Shown here one piece after another: positions 9,010-17,926 of a DNA stretch of 64,000 nt (within the stretch, counting starts at the first letter, position 1; every line of letters starts with the position of its first letter). Under the pieces are notes generated by a model, which was not told the origin of the DNA, searched no databases, and saw only the letters and a list, made by a program, of their open reading frames with translations. This stretch comes from Pedobacter nyackensis (lineage in GTDB: Bacteria; Bacteroidota; Bacteroidia; Sphingobacteriales; Sphingobacteriaceae). A program made the translations under genes and the position numbers. The stretch lies in the NCBI RefSeq assembly GCF_900176505.1, contig NZ_FWYB01000016.1, positions 62,001-126,000 of the forward strand, in the 5' to 3' direction.

Positions 9010-10499
9010 TAATTCAATTCTATAAGTACTGCCCTGGCGGGATTAATTGTTAAGGTGATTTCTGAAGTACCTGTACCGGCAACAGTGGTTGTAGAAGTGC
9101 CGTTCCAGGTCCCGTTTGTAGCATTTACGGCCGCCCCATCCAGGGTAATACCAGTTGTCGCCGATAAAGGTATTGCGGCATTGGTAACCAGTTCATGCAA
9201 TTTGGCGGATATAATGGTTGAGGCACTGGTTATTGTCAGCAAGGCTGTATTGGCCGCATCCTTATTCACAACCAGCGCACAGGTTTTACCTGCCGAATTT
9301 TTAAAAGCATATGCGGTTATGTTTAATCCATTCTTGTTTAACAATTGATTTAAAGACTGCTTCATATCTGCCAACGCAAACATGAGCAGGCCATAATAGA
9401 GTGGCTTTACACTAAATGTATTATTGGTATTGTAATATATCGGGGAATAATAAGACCTGCGTCCACCATGAAAATCTACGCCCATAGCTCCTTTACGTGC
9501 CAGATAAAACATCATATCTACTCCCCATAATGCTGAAGCAAATACATTGCTCACCCCATCTTTACCACCATTGTTAACAGAATTACACTCCGCATACCGG
9601 TAAGGTAGGCCACTACTTGTAGATGCTGCCGCAATTATTCCCGAGCGGGAAACCAAGGTCGAGTCGTACTGCATAAGTTGCTCAATCGTTCCGGCTGATC
9701 CCATTTTATAATAATGTGTGGTTAAAAAATTGATCCGGCTGGCCTCATCAGCAGCAAATGTCTGAATCCAGGCAGTTTTAGAGGATACCGTAGGTCCGGA
9801 AAAAGGAGCTGCCGGAACCGCTGTATGTAAAATATTATAGCTGGCCTCAAACTCCGGTTTGTAATGAACAATACCATAACCTGTTGCCCTATAACCATTC
9901 TGAGGATACAAATCTGGCTCATTGCCAATTTCAAAGCTTAAAACCTTTGCTCCAAACTGAGTTTGAACAAAATTAACCTCAGAGGTATGTACGGTGTCAT
10001 TAGCTATATTTAATCCATAAATCAGCTTCCAATCTGATCCCAGTTGATCCGTAAATAATTTGAGTTTAGTCACATCATCCCTGTAAACATGGGTAATTGA
10101 GGTAGACGTGCCCCTTAGCGAATCTTGCCAGAAGATTTTATCAGATGAGTTACCTCCAAGGCGCAGTACCCCACTTTTCAGGTTTTTAATTAACTGAAGG
10201 AACACCGTTTGGTTTTCATTGAAATAAGGCCAGGTTGGATTAATAAGATCAGATTTCTCATAACTCAGACCAACAAAATTAGCGGGTACAGTTGCACCGA
10301 TCGTTGAGGAGGCAATATCCAGAGAAACATTAACCATTGCCAGCGGCGCAACCGATAAACTGGATTGTTTTAAAATCTTCCCCGTTTCAACTGTATTTTG
10401 GGAAATTATAGCTGTTTTTTTACAGGAACAAATGATCAGCAGAGCTGCCATCAGGGCATACTTTACCCCTAACTGGTATAAATTATGTTTCATTTTCAT
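9009..10499 (-). CDS. GH79-like beta-glucuronidase lipoprotein
   Basis: 496 residues. A lipoprotein-type leader ends at Cys26 (LIICSC). A clan GH-A barrel follows with GLSYEKSDL, RLGGNSSD, the acid/base motif FEIGNEPD (E194) and a nucleophile candidate E304 in RYAECNSV. A C-terminal beta domain ends the protein. This pattern fits GH79, a family that includes beta-glucuronidases, heparanase and hyaluronoglucuronidase. It would release saturated glucuronic acid, complementing GH88. It is placed 52 bases after susD. Other GH-A families (GH30, GH39) are possible but less likely. Confidence 0.8.
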   Translation of the reverse strand: MKMKHNLYQLGVKYALMAALLIICSCKKTAIISQNTVETGKILKQSSLSVAPLAMVNVSLDIASSTIGATVPANFVGLSYEKSDLINPTWPYFNENQTVFLQLIKNLKSGVLRLGGNSSDKIFWQDSLRGTSTSITHVYRDDVTKLKLFTDQLGSDWKLIYGLNIANDTVHTSEVNFVQTQFGAKVLSFEIGNEPDLYPQNGYRATGYGIVHYKPEFEASYNILHTAVPAAPFSGPTVSSKTAWIQTFAADEASRINFLTTHYYKMGSAGTIEQLMQYDSTLVSRSGIIAAASTSSGLPYRYAECNSVNNGGKDGVSNVFASALWGVDMMFYLARKGAMGVDFHGGRRSYYSPIYYNTNNTFSVKPLYYGLLMFALADMKQSLNQLLNKNGLNITAYAFKNSAGKTCALVVNKDAANTALLTITSASTIISAKLHELVTNAAIPLSATTGITLDGAAVNATNGTWNGTSTTTVAGTGTSEITLTINPARAVLIELN

Positions 10500-10551
10500 C
10501 GTATTTATAAAGTTTATGCAATTGGATCCGATCGTTAATTTTTAAGGGCTG

Positions 10552-12105
10552 TTACCAATCAGGATTTTGTTTGATGGCTTTATTAAGTGATAATTCTAAG
10601 CTTGGTATTGGTAAATACAAATGTCTATTGGCAATATTGTTACCCGCTAATGCGAGGAATTTCAAATTCGCCGGATAGCTGGCGGTAATGTTCTTTGACA
10701 AATCTTTCATTGTACTGATAAATATACCCCAACGTTTCAGGTCGTGATCACGCAAAGCTTCAAAAGCAAGCTCCCGTGCACGTTCATCCTGAATAACCTG
10801 TCTGAAAACAATTTTATCTGTAATAACCGTCGTACCTTTAAATTCAGAAGCGTGCGCTCTTGCCCTTACCTCGTTCAAAGCGTCATGCGCCTTTTGTGTC
10901 GGGCCATTCAGTTCATTTTCAGCCTCGGCCAACATTAAAAGTACATCAGCATACCTCAAAACAGGAAAATTTGTGGACGAAGTATTTTTACTTTTGGGTG
11001 TTACCACCTCATACTCGCGACGCCATTTACCGGGATAGCGGTTATACAATTGTGTTGCTGTAAAATTCGTAGGTTTAGTCGTGGTAAAATAATAAGGTGA
11101 TATGTTCCAGTCGCGCCTCACATCGGCCGCATCTGTATATAAGTTATATAATTTGTTAGTCGCATACAATGCACCATAACCGTAACCCGGTGTTTGCAGA
11201 TCAGGCCCCGATGCCAATATACCACCCCAAACCCCTACCCAGGAAGTTTCATTGTAACTCCCTATACCGTTACCATAAAACTCAATTTCCCACATGCTTT
11301 CTTTAACGTCATAGATATCTTTAGATTGGTTGATAAATATTTGTTTATAATCAGGATTTAAACTGTGCTCTTTTGACTGCACAACTTTCTCGGCCCACTT
11401 CAGCGCATCGTTAAGTTTACCCGGATCATTTACCTGGCTTCCTGCCATCGTTAAGCAAACACGGGCCATTACCCCCTCAATTGTCGTTTTAGAGATCCTT
11501 CCACTAAACTTCAACTCCGTAGCAGTACTAACCAGTGGCTCAGCAGTCTCCATATCTTTCAGAATTTGTTCAAAGACTTCCATTTTTGGGCTGCTTTTGA
11601 TATCCACATCACTGGCTGAAACTGTCGGGCTTAGCTTTAAGGGTACATCACCCCAATTGTCGGCCAGTAAAAAATAATAATACCCTCTTAAAAACAGCGC
11701 CTCCCCCCTTATCCGGTTTCTTTTCGTCTCGTCCATTTTCGGCTTAGATATATTAGCCAACAGATCATTAGCCCGGTCAATGCCCTGGTAACAGGACGTC
11801 CATAAATTCCCAACGATACCATCCGACGGTGTATAATTAAATACTTCTAAACCGGTAGTAGTTGCCAAAGCTGACCTTAATCCTTCGTCATTGCCGTACG
11901 CCAGCGTAGTAAACAAATATCTTCCGTACATCGCCTCTCTTCCCAGTGGATCATAAACCCCTGTTAATGCATTTTCTACTTCCTGTTCTGTACTATAATA
12001 ATTAAGCGGACTTAAAAAATCAGTTGGCGCCACATCCAAAAACTTTTTACAAGAAGCTAATGGGAAAATAGCTGTGATAATTAATATGTAAATGATTTTT
12101 TTCAT
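10552..12105 (-). CDS. SusD/RagB-family glycan-binding lipoprotein
   Basis: 517 residues. The lipobox LASC (Cys19) is followed by KKFLDVAPTDF, the usual start of mature SusD proteins. TPR-like helices (LRGYYYFLLADNWGDVPL, ERARELAFEALRDHDLKRW) and the C-terminal PIPSLELSLN...QNPDW segment are typical. It is surface-exposed and caps the SusC porin encoded just upstream (11-base gap). It would bind oligosaccharides from the uronate polymer handled by this locus. Confidence 0.95.
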   Translation of the reverse strand: MKKIIYILIITAIFPLASCKKFLDVAPTDFLSPLNYYSTEQEVENALTGVYDPLGREAMYGRYLFTTLAYGNDEGLRSALATTTGLEVFNYTPSDGIVGNLWTSCYQGIDRANDLLANISKPKMDETKRNRIRGEALFLRGYYYFLLADNWGDVPLKLSPTVSASDVDIKSSPKMEVFEQILKDMETAEPLVSTATELKFSGRISKTTIEGVMARVCLTMAGSQVNDPGKLNDALKWAEKVVQSKEHSLNPDYKQIFINQSKDIYDVKESMWEIEFYGNGIGSYNETSWVGVWGGILASGPDLQTPGYGYGALYATNKLYNLYTDAADVRRDWNISPYYFTTTKPTNFTATQLYNRYPGKWRREYEVVTPKSKNTSSTNFPVLRYADVLLMLAEAENELNGPTQKAHDALNEVRARAHASEFKGTTVITDKIVFRQVIQDERARELAFEALRDHDLKRWGIFISTMKDLSKNITASYPANLKFLALAGNNIANRHLYLPIPSLELSLNKAIKQNPDW

Positions 12106-12116
12106 GATTTACGTTA

Positions 12117-15100
12117 TTAAAATGTTGTGTTTAAACCAAATGTGATTGTACTGGCCCGGGGATAAGCTGAGTAGTCAAATCCAGGCGTTAATGCAGAATT
12201 CCTGGCAGACACCTCCGGATCCGGACCTGAATAATTAGTCCATGTCATTATATTTTGTGCGGCCGCATATATCCTTAAAGTTTTTAATTTAATTTTTTTA
12301 ACGAAAGGAGCTGATAAATTGTACCCTAGTGCAATGGTTTTCAGGCGCAAATATGAGCCGTCTTCTATCACCCTCGACGAATAGGCATAAGGCCCCTGCC
12401 CACCAATCCTGAACATATTATTATTTTGATTGTCAGGTGTCCATCTGTTTATAAAACTGGCATATTGATTTTGATCAAGCCGGGTACTACCTTCAAAAAT
12501 CAGGCGGTTGGCATTAAACAGATCATTACCCGCAGACCATTGAAAAAATACATTTAAATCAAAACCTTTGTAATTGAAAGTGTTAGATATCCCCCCTGTA
12601 TATAGCGGGTAAGGTTTACCGATTACAGTCCTATCGTCGGCGTTAACAACTCCGTCGCCATTTATATCTATGTACTTAATATCGCCCGGTTGAATGCTAC
12701 CCCGTGTGTTGCCATTGGTGGGTACATCAGCTTTTAAAGTGTAAACTCCTGATGTCGACTTATCAAAATCGTCGTATTGATATACACCATCCCATACATA
12801 TCCGTAAAATTGAGCAATAGGCTGACCAATTTTACCTGTGTAAAGCGGCGTATTGACATAATTAGCATCCCAGGCAAGGTTCGTTAAAATGTTCTCCTGA
12901 TTTTCTGTTAGCGCTAATATTTTGTTCCGGTTAAAGGCAATATTGAAATTTGTGGTCCAGGAGAAATTTGTATTGCTGATGTTAGTGGTATTGAGTGTAA
13001 ATTCAAATCCATCATTCCTAACCTTTCCAATGTTCTTAAAAGCATTGGGTAAACCTGCGGTTGGGGGCAGATTGGCATTTAGCAACAAATCATAAGTAGT
13101 TTTCTGATAATAATCAGCTGTAAAAGATAACCTATCTTTCAGCAATGAAATATCCATGCCCAAATCCAATTGTGAGGTATTTTCCCATTTCAGATTCTGA
13201 TTTCCTAAAGCTGTTTTAATGGCTCCTTTATTAACCCCGTTATTGAAAGGATAAACGGCCGAATTTGGTAAAACCAGGGTTGCCAGATAAGCAAAATCAC
13301 TTACCCGGTTGTTTCCGGTGATTCCATAACTTACCCGTAATTTGGCATCCGTAATTACAGGTACTTTTTTCATAAAATCTTCACTTGTAAGCCGCCATGC
13401 AATAGAGCCGGAAGGAAAATAACTCCATTTATTTCCAGGTGCGAATTTAGATGAACCATCAGACCTGAAGGATGCCGTGACCAAATATTTATTCTTAAAA
13501 CTATAGTTAACCCTACTTAAAAATGAAACCAACCTGTTTAATGAGGTAACAGAAGTAATTGTTGATGACGTTCCCTCATCCAATCCGCCTATCCCTAATG
13601 TTTCGTTAGGAACCTGTAATGAAATGGCTCCAAAATTATTAAAGTTAGTTTGTTGTACGGTAAAGCCTCCCAGTACATTCAGTTTATGGTGTTTCCCAAT
13701 TACGCCATTATAAGTAAGCGTATTTTCATTTAGTAAATCATTGATCCTATTGTTGGTAACAGACCCATTGGGGCCACCTTTACCCTGCGGACTTAATGGA
13801 TTGCCTAGTGGTGTCTGCGAATTATTAAAGATATTGACAACCTGATCTGAACGATTAACACCTCCGGTAACCCGTAGCTTTAAACTTTTGGTAAAATTAT
13901 ATTCAGCATAAGCGTTAATGATTAAAGAATTAACATTCCGCTTATTGTAAGTATTTTGCGCAGTTATTACGGGATTCGATCTCAGGTCATTATTCACATC
14001 AATAGCGGGATCATAAAGCTCATCAATCAGATCATCACTGTTACCAGTTCCGTTTACCGGTCGATAAGCCCAAACACTATACATTAAGCTTAATGTACTT
14101 AAGCTGCCATAACTGTTAGACACGACACTGCCCGAACTACTGGTAGTTGAATAATTTATGTTCACACCTGTTTTCAACTTGTCACTAATCTTTTGGTCCA
14201 AAATTAAACGCCCCTGATAACGGTTAAACCCCGTATTAACGATAATCCCATCCTGGTTTGTAATTGAACCGGAAAGAGAATATTTGGTATTGGCATTACC
14301 GCCGCTAACAGCCATATAATGGTTTTGCATAGGCGCCGTTCTAAATAAGCGCTCCTGCCAGTTGATTCCTTCTTCTGTCCGGTAGCTGTCCAAAGTAAGA
14401 CCATTGGTAAAATATCGTTTTTCTGCATTTACCGCATTAAGATCTTGCTGTAATTTCACAAACTCATAAGGATTCATTAAGGCTACTTCATTCCTGTTTT
14501 TCTGAAGCCCATAATAACCATTGTAGGTAACGACAGGTTCGCCGGCTTTCCCTCTTTTTGTAGTGACCATGATCACACCATTTGCACCTCTGGCTCCGTA
14601 TATAGCAGTCGCAGAAGCATCTTTTAATATTTCGATGGATTCTATTTCGGCCGGATTAATGGCATTGTTATCCGCATTTTCCAGGGGAAAACCATCTATA
14701 ACATATAATGGGGAATTATTCTGGGTGATGGAATTGTTCCCGCGGACGGTGATTGTACTGGAAGATCCAGGCTGCCCATCACCACTAGATACCGCTACGC
14801 CGGCCACCCTACCCGCCAGTGCTTCTTCAAAAGAACGGACGGGTGCTTTCTGCATTTCATCCATTTTTACACTACCCACCGAACCGGTCAGATCTTTTTT
14901 CAATACAGTACCATAACCAACCACAACAATTTCATTTAATTTGCTGTTCTCTTCCGTCATTTGAATATTAATAACCTTAGCGTTACCCACCACCCGTCGC
15001 TGTGTGAGATAGCCGACAGATGAAAATACCAGTACTGTTTTTTCATCCGGTACATTTATCGAATAGAAGCCCTTCACGTTGGTTGAAACACCCGTTGGAC

Positions 15101-15563
15101 TATTTTCAATCTTAATGGTCACACCAGGCAAGGGTATATTTTTCTCATCCGTAATGGTTCCGGAAATACTTAGGAATTTCTTTACAATGGAATTTGCCAG
15201 AGGTCGCGGGGTAATGACAATGGTATTCTTATTAATTACATAAGACAAGGGTTGATCAATGAAACATTGTTTTAACGCCTCGTCCAATGAAACGTTTTTA
15301 ATATGAAGATTAATCCGCTGTGCTTCGTTCAAAAGTTCAACGTCACAAATTATGCTATACCCGCTTTGCTTACGAATATCATTAAGTGTTTCACGAAGGC
15401 TTGCGTTATTCTTATCTAAACTTATTTTTTGTGCTATAGAGGCGGCACTGACGTGCAAAAATGCCAGAAGACAAATAAAAAAGGACAGTTTCATAATTCG
15501 CCATAATTTAGGGTGGACACAAGAGGGTATCCCGTATCTGAGTACAGTTAAAATTTTATACAT
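12117..15563 (-). CDS. SusC/RagA TonB-dependent outer-membrane transporter with STN domain
   Basis: 1148 residues. The long leader (hydrophobic part about 24-45) is followed by an STN domain (about 47-115), the sensory module that contacts FecR. Next come a carboxypeptidase-regulatory-like Ig domain (about 132-210) and a plug with SusC signature segments (LKDASATAIYGARGANG, VIMVTTKRG), then a 22-strand barrel ending in an aromatic residue. An internal start at MKLSFFICLL (residue 24) is possible, but the longer leader is common in this family. FecR lies 149 bases upstream. The STN domain supports trans-envelope signalling through the adjacent FecR/sigma pair. Confidence 0.95.
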   Translation of the reverse strand: MYKILTVLRYGIPSCVHPKLWRIMKLSFFICLLAFLHVSAASIAQKISLDKNNASLRETLNDIRKQSGYSIICDVELLNEAQRINLHIKNVSLDEALKQCFIDQPLSYVINKNTIVITPRPLANSIVKKFLSISGTITDEKNIPLPGVTIKIENSPTGVSTNVKGFYSINVPDEKTVLVFSSVGYLTQRRVVGNAKVINIQMTEENSKLNEIVVVGYGTVLKKDLTGSVGSVKMDEMQKAPVRSFEEALAGRVAGVAVSSGDGQPGSSSTITVRGNNSITQNNSPLYVIDGFPLENADNNAINPAEIESIEILKDASATAIYGARGANGVIMVTTKRGKAGEPVVTYNGYYGLQKNRNEVALMNPYEFVKLQQDLNAVNAEKRYFTNGLTLDSYRTEEGINWQERLFRTAPMQNHYMAVSGGNANTKYSLSGSITNQDGIIVNTGFNRYQGRLILDQKISDKLKTGVNINYSTTSSSGSVVSNSYGSLSTLSLMYSVWAYRPVNGTGNSDDLIDELYDPAIDVNNDLRSNPVITAQNTYNKRNVNSLIINAYAEYNFTKSLKLRVTGGVNRSDQVVNIFNNSQTPLGNPLSPQGKGGPNGSVTNNRINDLLNENTLTYNGVIGKHHKLNVLGGFTVQQTNFNNFGAISLQVPNETLGIGGLDEGTSSTITSVTSLNRLVSFLSRVNYSFKNKYLVTASFRSDGSSKFAPGNKWSYFPSGSIAWRLTSEDFMKKVPVITDAKLRVSYGITGNNRVSDFAYLATLVLPNSAVYPFNNGVNKGAIKTALGNQNLKWENTSQLDLGMDISLLKDRLSFTADYYQKTTYDLLLNANLPPTAGLPNAFKNIGKVRNDGFEFTLNTTNISNTNFSWTTNFNIAFNRNKILALTENQENILTNLAWDANYVNTPLYTGKIGQPIAQFYGYVWDGVYQYDDFDKSTSGVYTLKADVPTNGNTRGSIQPGDIKYIDINGDGVVNADDRTVIGKPYPLYTGGISNTFNYKGFDLNVFFQWSAGNDLFNANRLIFEGSTRLDQNQYASFINRWTPDNQNNNMFRIGGQGPYAYSSRVIEDGSYLRLKTIALGYNLSAPFVKKIKLKTLRIYAAAQNIMTWTNYSGPDPEVSARNSALTPGFDYSAYPRASTITFGLNTTF

Positions 15564-15712
15564 TTGGAAATTAGGTTACTTAAAAAATTGGTTGTGTAAA
15601 ATGTGACCGTTAAGAGTTCCCTGATAGCAGTTCTCAAGCTGTGCAATTTCCAGGGGCGGCTTCAACGCTCCTGGTTATTTTGTTTATCAGGTTGTATTTG
15701 ATCTGGTACAGA

Positions 15713-16861
15713 CTAGTTCATCAAAATCACCCTCCTTCCATCAATTTTGTATCGCAATGAACAGGTAATAGCGATGTTATCCAGCAATTCGGTAATATCT
15801 TTGTACCTCGACATTGTGCCCCATAATTTTTTATTAGAGATATTCCCCTGATATTCAACATCAACATCATACCATCTGGAAGCTTTTTTCATAACATCCT
15901 TGAGATTGACATCGTTTAAAACAAACAAGCCGTTCTTCCATGCCATTACCTCCTCTATATCAGCCTGTTTAATTGTTAATTCCCTTTTAAGATCGTTAAC
16001 AGCAATTTGGCCCGGTTTCAATTTGACCTGTCTATTTTGAGTAATGAGCTTAACCGATCCCTCTAAAAGGGTTGTCTTGATTTCATGATCCTCAATGTAA
16101 GCCTCTACATTAAAATGTGTGCCCAGCACTTCGATTTTCTGTTTGCCAATCACATCCACCTTAAATGGTTTCTCCGGATTTTTAGCGATCTCAAAATAGG
16201 CTTCTCCTTTTAACTGAACCAGTCTTTCCTTTCCTGAAAAGCTTGATGGATAGGTTATACTGGATATCGAATTTAACCATACATGAGATCCGTCAGGCAG
16301 CACAACTTGAAATTGCCCCCCTTTGGGCGTACTGACGGTGTTATAGATAACAGCCTTAGCAGCATCAGAACTGTTCTCTGCTGAAGGTTGATAAATAATT
16401 TTACCATCGGCTGTTTTTGTAATCCGGGTATTGCCTTGTTTTACTAATTCACCATTATTTACATCGGTTAAAACAATTTGTTTACCGCCGGATAACGTAA
16501 GGATTGCCTTATTACTGCCCACAACAATTTTTTCAGCAACCTGTGTGTGCTGTTTTGTTCTATCAGATGAAGTATTAAAATACAAGTAAATACCCGCACC
16601 TACAGTCATCAATGCGATGGCAGCAGCAAGCGGGAGTTTATACCACTGCAATTTTTTAGGTTGCTGATCTCTTATGCTTTTTTGGAGCCTTCTATATATA
16701 CTGCTTGTTATTTGTTGTTCGTCGCCCAAGCGGTCTTCATCCCAGTATATGTTATCTAAAGAAAAATCGTCCTGATATTCATCAAGGTTCTTTTTATCTT
16801 CATGTGTGCATTTGCCCTGCATGCACTTTTCATACAACAGGATGTATTCTTCCCTCGTCAT
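15713..16861 (-). CDS. FecR-family anti-sigma factor
   Basis: 382 residues. A cytoplasmic N-terminal region (1-75) comes before one transmembrane helix (about 76-95). The periplasmic FecR domain (about 176-270) has STPKGGQFQVVLPDGSHVWL and a DUF4974-type C-terminal domain (about 305-382). It would hold the ECF sigma factor inactive until SusC senses substrate. It is transcribed toward susC, while the sigma gene is divergent, 106 bases away. Confidence 0.93.
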   Translation of the reverse strand: MTREEYILLYEKCMQGKCTHEDKKNLDEYQDDFSLDNIYWDEDRLGDEQQITSSIYRRLQKSIRDQQPKKLQWYKLPLAAAIALMTVGAGIYLYFNTSSDRTKQHTQVAEKIVVGSNKAILTLSGGKQIVLTDVNNGELVKQGNTRITKTADGKIIYQPSAENSSDAAKAVIYNTVSTPKGGQFQVVLPDGSHVWLNSISSITYPSSFSGKERLVQLKGEAYFEIAKNPEKPFKVDVIGKQKIEVLGTHFNVEAYIEDHEIKTTLLEGSVKLITQNRQVKLKPGQIAVNDLKRELTIKQADIEEVMAWKNGLFVLNDVNLKDVMKKASRWYDVDVEYQGNISNKKLWGTMSRYKDITELLDNIAITCSLRYKIDGRRVILMN

Positions 16862-16967
16862 AATTTATAATTGGTTATATGTATAGTACCTGTTTACACA
16901 TCCTACACACATACTTTTAAAAATATTTTTCATTTATATTTCACCTTAAAAAATGTAAATTCGTTCT

Positions 16968-17573
16968 ATGCCAAATAGAATTACACAGATTCCCTCCGAT
17001 GCCGATCTTTGGGAATCCATCAAATTAGATGATGAACGTGCTTTTTCTACTTTATTTCATCGCTACTCTTCGCGGATTTATAGTAATTCTTATGCTTATG
17101 TAAAGGATAAAGAGGTTTGTGAACAAATTGTTCATGATATTTTTTTAACGGTCTGGACCAACCGAAAGACGCTGCAAATTGAATCCTTCAAAAATTACCT
17201 CACCTCGGCAGGCCGTTATAGGGTTTACAAAAGCATCCATGCCAGCAAAATTATTCCTATTGATTATAAAGAAGATCTGGAAGTTTTTTCGGACAGCTCA
17301 GTGGGGAATAACGGTTTTGACCGAATTGCGTATAATGACCTGGAAACGGAATTGGAATCTTACCTTAAAAACCTACCTAAAAGGTGTCAGGAGATTTTCC
17401 TCATGAGCCGACGCCAATTGATGAGCAATGATGAGATCGCAGCTAAACTTGGCATCTCGAAACGTTCGGTTGAAAACCAGATTACCCATGCACTTAAACA
17501 TTTACGTGTATCATTAAAGGACATTACGGTCATACTAATCATAGCTGAAGGAATCAGCGATTTTGTAAACTGA
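16968..17573 (+). CDS. ECF-type RNA polymerase sigma-70 factor
   Basis: 201 residues. Region 2 spans about 27-92 (FSTLFHRYSSRIYSNSYAYV) and region 4 about 133-183 (LPKRCQEIFLMSRRQ, then an HTH with AKLGISKRSVENQI). This is a normal Bacteroidota Sus-type ECF factor. It is divergent from fecR, whereas sigma and fecR are often co-directional. It is the only plus-strand gene of the locus and converges on tRNA-Phe copy B. A weak promoter-like TTTA-N19-TAAATTCG ends 4 bases before the ATG (16933-16963). Confidence 0.93.
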   Translation: MPNRITQIPSDADLWESIKLDDERAFSTLFHRYSSRIYSNSYAYVKDKEVCEQIVHDIFLTVWTNRKTLQIESFKNYLTSAGRYRVYKSIHASKIIPIDYKEDLEVFSDSSVGNNGFDRIAYNDLETELESYLKNLPKRCQEIFLMSRRQLMSNDEIAAKLGISKRSVENQITHALKHLRVSLKDITVILIIAEGISDFVN

Positions 17574-17609
17574 TTCTTCTATACTCCGAATTAGTGTCAA
17601 AATCCACCG

Positions 17610-17654
17610 TAAAACAAAAAAGCTCCAGATTTCTCTGAAGCTTTTTGCAGTGGT
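17610..17654. repeat. 45-bp repeat with terminator hairpin between the sigma gene and tRNA-Phe copy B
   Basis: Contains a hairpin with arms 17617-17624 and 17639-17646 (AAAAAGCT/AGCTTTTT), with A and T tracts on its two sides, so it can end both the convergent sigma transcript and the tRNA transcript. Differs by one base from 2490-2534 at the other end of the block. Confidence 0.8.
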
Positions 17655-17780
17655 ATGGGCCGGGATCGAACCGGCGACACATGGATTTTCAGTCCATTGC
17701 TCTACCGACTGAGCTACCGTACCATCTTTATTTAAACATGATTCGCAATCATGTTCCCCTCGGTTGGGAGTGCAAATGTA
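17645..17780. repeat. Direct repeat, copy B: tRNA-Phe gene plus leader and -7 box
   Basis: Matches 2233-2367 with a single 1-base gap. Together the two copies bracket the polysaccharide-utilisation locus. This copy retains a full promoter (see 17773-17802), so it is more likely the ancestral gene. Confidence 0.9.
17651..17723 (-). tRNA. tRNA-Phe (GAA), copy B
   Basis: All 73 bases are identical to copy A at 2239-2311, including anticodon GAA and the C5-A68 acceptor mismatch. The 3' flank carries a different terminator from copy A. CCA is not encoded. Confidence 0.95.
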
Positions 17781-17802
17781 GTGTCTTTTTTTGAAAAGCA
17801 AA
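17773..17802 (-). promoter_or_regulatory. Bacteroidota housekeeping promoter of tRNA-Phe copy B
   Basis: On the minus strand there is a TTTG at 17802-17799, an 18-base spacer and TACATTTG at 17780-17773. This matches the Bacteroidota sigma-70 consensus TTTG-N19-TAnnTTTG within one base of spacing. The transcript would begin about 45 bases before the tRNA and include the AACATGATT hairpin leader. Confidence 0.7.
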
Positions 17803-17926
17803 ATCTTTTTTAAAAATAATGTGATTTTATTTAAATCCCTTCTAAATTTTCAACTTTATGCATGCATAATAATCTGTTTTATTTTTAAATGCTTTAACTT
17901 AGCCAAACGATAAGAGAGATATTCAA

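Noticed and set aside
14563..14916. Long plus-strand frame inside susC
   Set aside because: A mirror frame of the conserved plug region of SusC; no start context or family pattern.
2233..17780. The tRNA-bracketed block as an integrative conjugative element
   Set aside because: No integrase, relaxase, transfer or replication gene is present; only metabolic genes and regulators. It may be a former passenger, not a complete element.
17535..17801. Open frame of 88 codons on the minus strand
   Set aside because: It runs through tRNA-Phe copy B, the promoter and the end of the sigma gene; the GIPAHTT-like peptide is translated tRNA sequence.
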